In this document: positions 12,638-13,871 of the stretch, piece after piece | Position numbering within the stretch: the first letter of the stretch is position 1 | How the letters are laid out: every line of letters begins with the position of its first letter | Source: Mycoplasmatota bacterium | GTDB taxonomy: Bacteria; Bacillota_I; Bacilli_A; Izemoplasmatales; Izemoplasmataceae | Length of the DNA stretch: 13,871 nucleotides | Direction of reading: 5' to 3' | Assembly (NCBI GenBank): GCA_022712785.1 | Contig: JAFLJX010000028.1 | Span: forward strand, 1 to 13,871 | The notes under the pieces: model-generated | What the model was told of the DNA's origin: nothing | Database searches by the model: none | The model's input: only the letters and a program-made list of their open reading frames with translations | Position numbers and translations under genes: made by a program

Positions 12638-13183
12638 TTAAACTCCCCATTTCATGAATGATATTTTTGTGATTCCTGAAATCTTTTGTTTATATTCTAT
12701 TATATCATTGTTTTTTTCTTTTATAGAACAATTTTTACTATACAAACAAACTATTCTTCCATCTTTCTTTAAAAGCTTCCTTTTACTAATAATTGAAATT
12801 ACTAAATCAAGCTCTTCTAAACTATATGGAGGATCTAAAAATACTAGATCAAATTGCTCAGTTGTATTACTTAAATAGTCAATATATAAAGATTGTATTA
12901 TTTCTGATTTATCTTGTATTTTGAGTTTTAAAATATTATCTGTGATAACTTTTATAGCGAGTCTATCACTATCAACAAATACACATTTGTCAACACCTCT
13001 ACTTATTGCTTCAATTCCAAGAGATCCACTACCAGAAAATAAATCTAAAACATTTAGTCCATTAAAATATGGACCAACACTATTAAATATTTGTTCTTTA
13101 ACTCTATCTTTTGTAGATCTAGTATTATTACTTTCTACTTCGTTTAAAACTCTTGATCTAAACGTTCCTGCGATAACTCTCAT
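12638..13183 (-). CDS. rsmD: 16S rRNA (guanine(966)-N2)-methyltransferase RsmD
   Basis: A 181-residue SAM-dependent methyltransferase that modifies G966 (E. coli numbering) of 16S rRNA. It shows the family start MRVIAGTFRSRVL, the TRSTKDRVKEQIFN block (21-34, usually RPTxDRVREAxFN), SAM motif I VLDLFSGSGSLGIEA (45-59) and the catalytic motif FLDPPY (115-120). The start has a textbook ribosome site (GGAGGTG). The M42 terminator lies just upstream and leaves no room for an obvious promoter, so rsmD-coaD may depend partly on read-through. Confidence 0.95.
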   Translation of the reverse strand: MRVIAGTFRSRVLNEVESNNTRSTKDRVKEQIFNSVGPYFNGLNVLDLFSGSGSLGIEAISRGVDKCVFVDSDRLAIKVITDNILKLKIQDKSEIIQSLYIDYLSNTTEQFDLVFLDPPYSLEELDLVISIISKRKLLKKDGRIVCLYSKNCSIKEKNNDIIEYKQKISGITKISFMKWGV

Positions 13184-13204
13184 TAATACACCTCCAAAAA
13201 TGAT

Positions 13205-13230
13205 AAAAAGGCCTTAAAAGGCCTTTTTTT
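13205..13230 (-). terminator. Terminator of the M42 aminopeptidase gene
   Basis: Arms AAAAAGGCC and GGCCTTTTT around TTAAAA, ending in T-runs on both strands. It begins 2 bp after the M42 stop codon. Confidence 0.85.
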
Positions 13231-13231
13231 G

Positions 13232-13870
13232 TTATTGATAAGTAATCTTGTTTACTGTTTCTCTATCTAAAGATTTAACTAATAGAGTTACAATCTTAAC
13301 CATTGCATCATAATCGTCTTTATGAACAACCGATGTATGAGAATGCAGATATCTTACAGGTAAACACAAAGCTATAGTTGGTGCACCAATATGAGCCAAA
13401 TGAATCGATCCACCATCAGTACCACCTCGTTCTAAAAATGTTAATTGATAAGGTATTTTAGCTTCATCACATAATCCTATAACGTAATCACGAAGGCCTT
13501 TGTGACCAATCATAGAGCTATCTTTAAACATAATTCCTACACCTTTACCAAGTTCAGTGTTTTTGTCTCCACCAGGAAAATCAAAAGCAATAGTTGTATC
13601 TAATGCAATTCCAATATCAGGTTGAATTTTATGAGAACTTGTTTTAGCCCCACGTAATCCAACTTCTTCTTGAACAGTACCAACACCAAAATAGATGTTT
13701 TCATGTTTTTCACCTTGGATATTTTCTAAAACTTCTATAGCTGCAGCACAACCAACACGGTTATCCCAAGCTTTTCCTAATAAGTATTTTGGATTACTCA
13801 TTTCAATTGCTTCAATATACGGAGTAACCATATCACCAGGTCTAATTCCTAGTTTCACTGCTTCTTCTTT
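13232..13870 (-). CDS. M42 family metallo-aminopeptidase, N-terminus cut by window edge
   Basis: The 3'-terminal 212 codons of an M42 (FrvX/PepA-like) aminopeptidase; the frame enters from the right edge without a start. The dinuclear metal and catalytic residues of this region are present: Asp in KAWDNRVG, the Glu pair in QEEVGLRG (general base and ligand), Asp in GIALDTT, and His in YLHSHTSV near the end. GGTDGGSIHLA is also typical. M42 enzymes form 12-subunit tetrahedral particles that trim peptides in the cytoplasm. The first metal His and the start lie outside the window. Substrate preference cannot be read from this part. Confidence 0.92.
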   Translation of the reverse strand, partial: KEEAVKLGIRPGDMVTPYIEAIEMSNPKYLLGKAWDNRVGCAAAIEVLENIQGEKHENIYFGVGTVQEEVGLRGAKTSSHKIQPDIGIALDTTIAFDFPGGDKNTELGKGVGIMFKDSSMIGHKGLRDYVIGLCDEAKIPYQLTFLERGGTDGGSIHLAHIGAPTIALCLPVRYLHSHTSVVHKDDYDAMVKIVTLLVKSLDRETVNKITYQ

Positions 13871-13871
13871 A

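Overview
This is a low-GC bacterial window. It reads with the standard genetic code: TGG is tryptophan, and TGA stops abiEi, feoA and the ATPase gene. Shine-Dalgarno sites are strong (GGAGGTG type), promoters resemble sigma-A promoters (many with an extended TGn-TATAAT -10), and hairpin/T-tract terminators are common. The gene content (LtaS-like sulfatase, FeoA/FeoB, a Fur-family regulator, rsmD-coaD, an M42 aminopeptidase) suits a Bacillota or Acholeplasma/Izemoplasma-like relative. That placement is an inference from style and content, not from an alignment.

The window has two halves. From about 7100 to 13871 lies ordinary chromosome, with every recognised gene on the minus strand: M42 aminopeptidase (cut by the right edge), rsmD-coaD, a Fur-family regulator, feoA-feoB (feoB broken by an apparent one-base frameshift), an LtaS-like membrane sulfatase and an intact tRNA-Arg(UCU). 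The left half (1 to about 7100) is an accessory array downstream of the 3' end of that tRNA.

The array is the interesting part. The 3' half of the tRNA-Arg gene, from the encoded CCA to the anticodon loop, recurs as degraded copies at 395-440, 2731-2776, 4169-4213 and 6406-6451. A core-only copy lies at 5272-5284. All copies have the orientation of the intact gene (7109-7185), and all share the anticodon-loop core GCCTTAGAAG. The four long copies and the intact tRNA are each followed, in the transcription direction, by a hairpin terminator. The sequence between copies holds one small cargo unit of 0.7-2.3 kb: a truncated AbiE toxin-antitoxin locus with gene debris and a lipoprotein; an AAA_14/DUF4143 ATPase; a lipoprotein; an HTH-Fic protein; and a small two-helix membrane protein. 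A further lipoprotein runs off the left edge. No integrase, transposase or phage structural gene was recognised.

Two of the units (lipoprotein, 4169-5277; membrane protein, 6406-7029) have nearly the same left end (about 178 bp) and an identical 125-bp right end, with unrelated cargo between them. The right end carries a plus-strand promoter and a mini-ORF. This looks like a family of small non-autonomous cassettes stacked by site-specific recombination at a tRNA gene, with the recombinase supplied from elsewhere. That mechanism is inferred; the repeats and their layout are seen directly.
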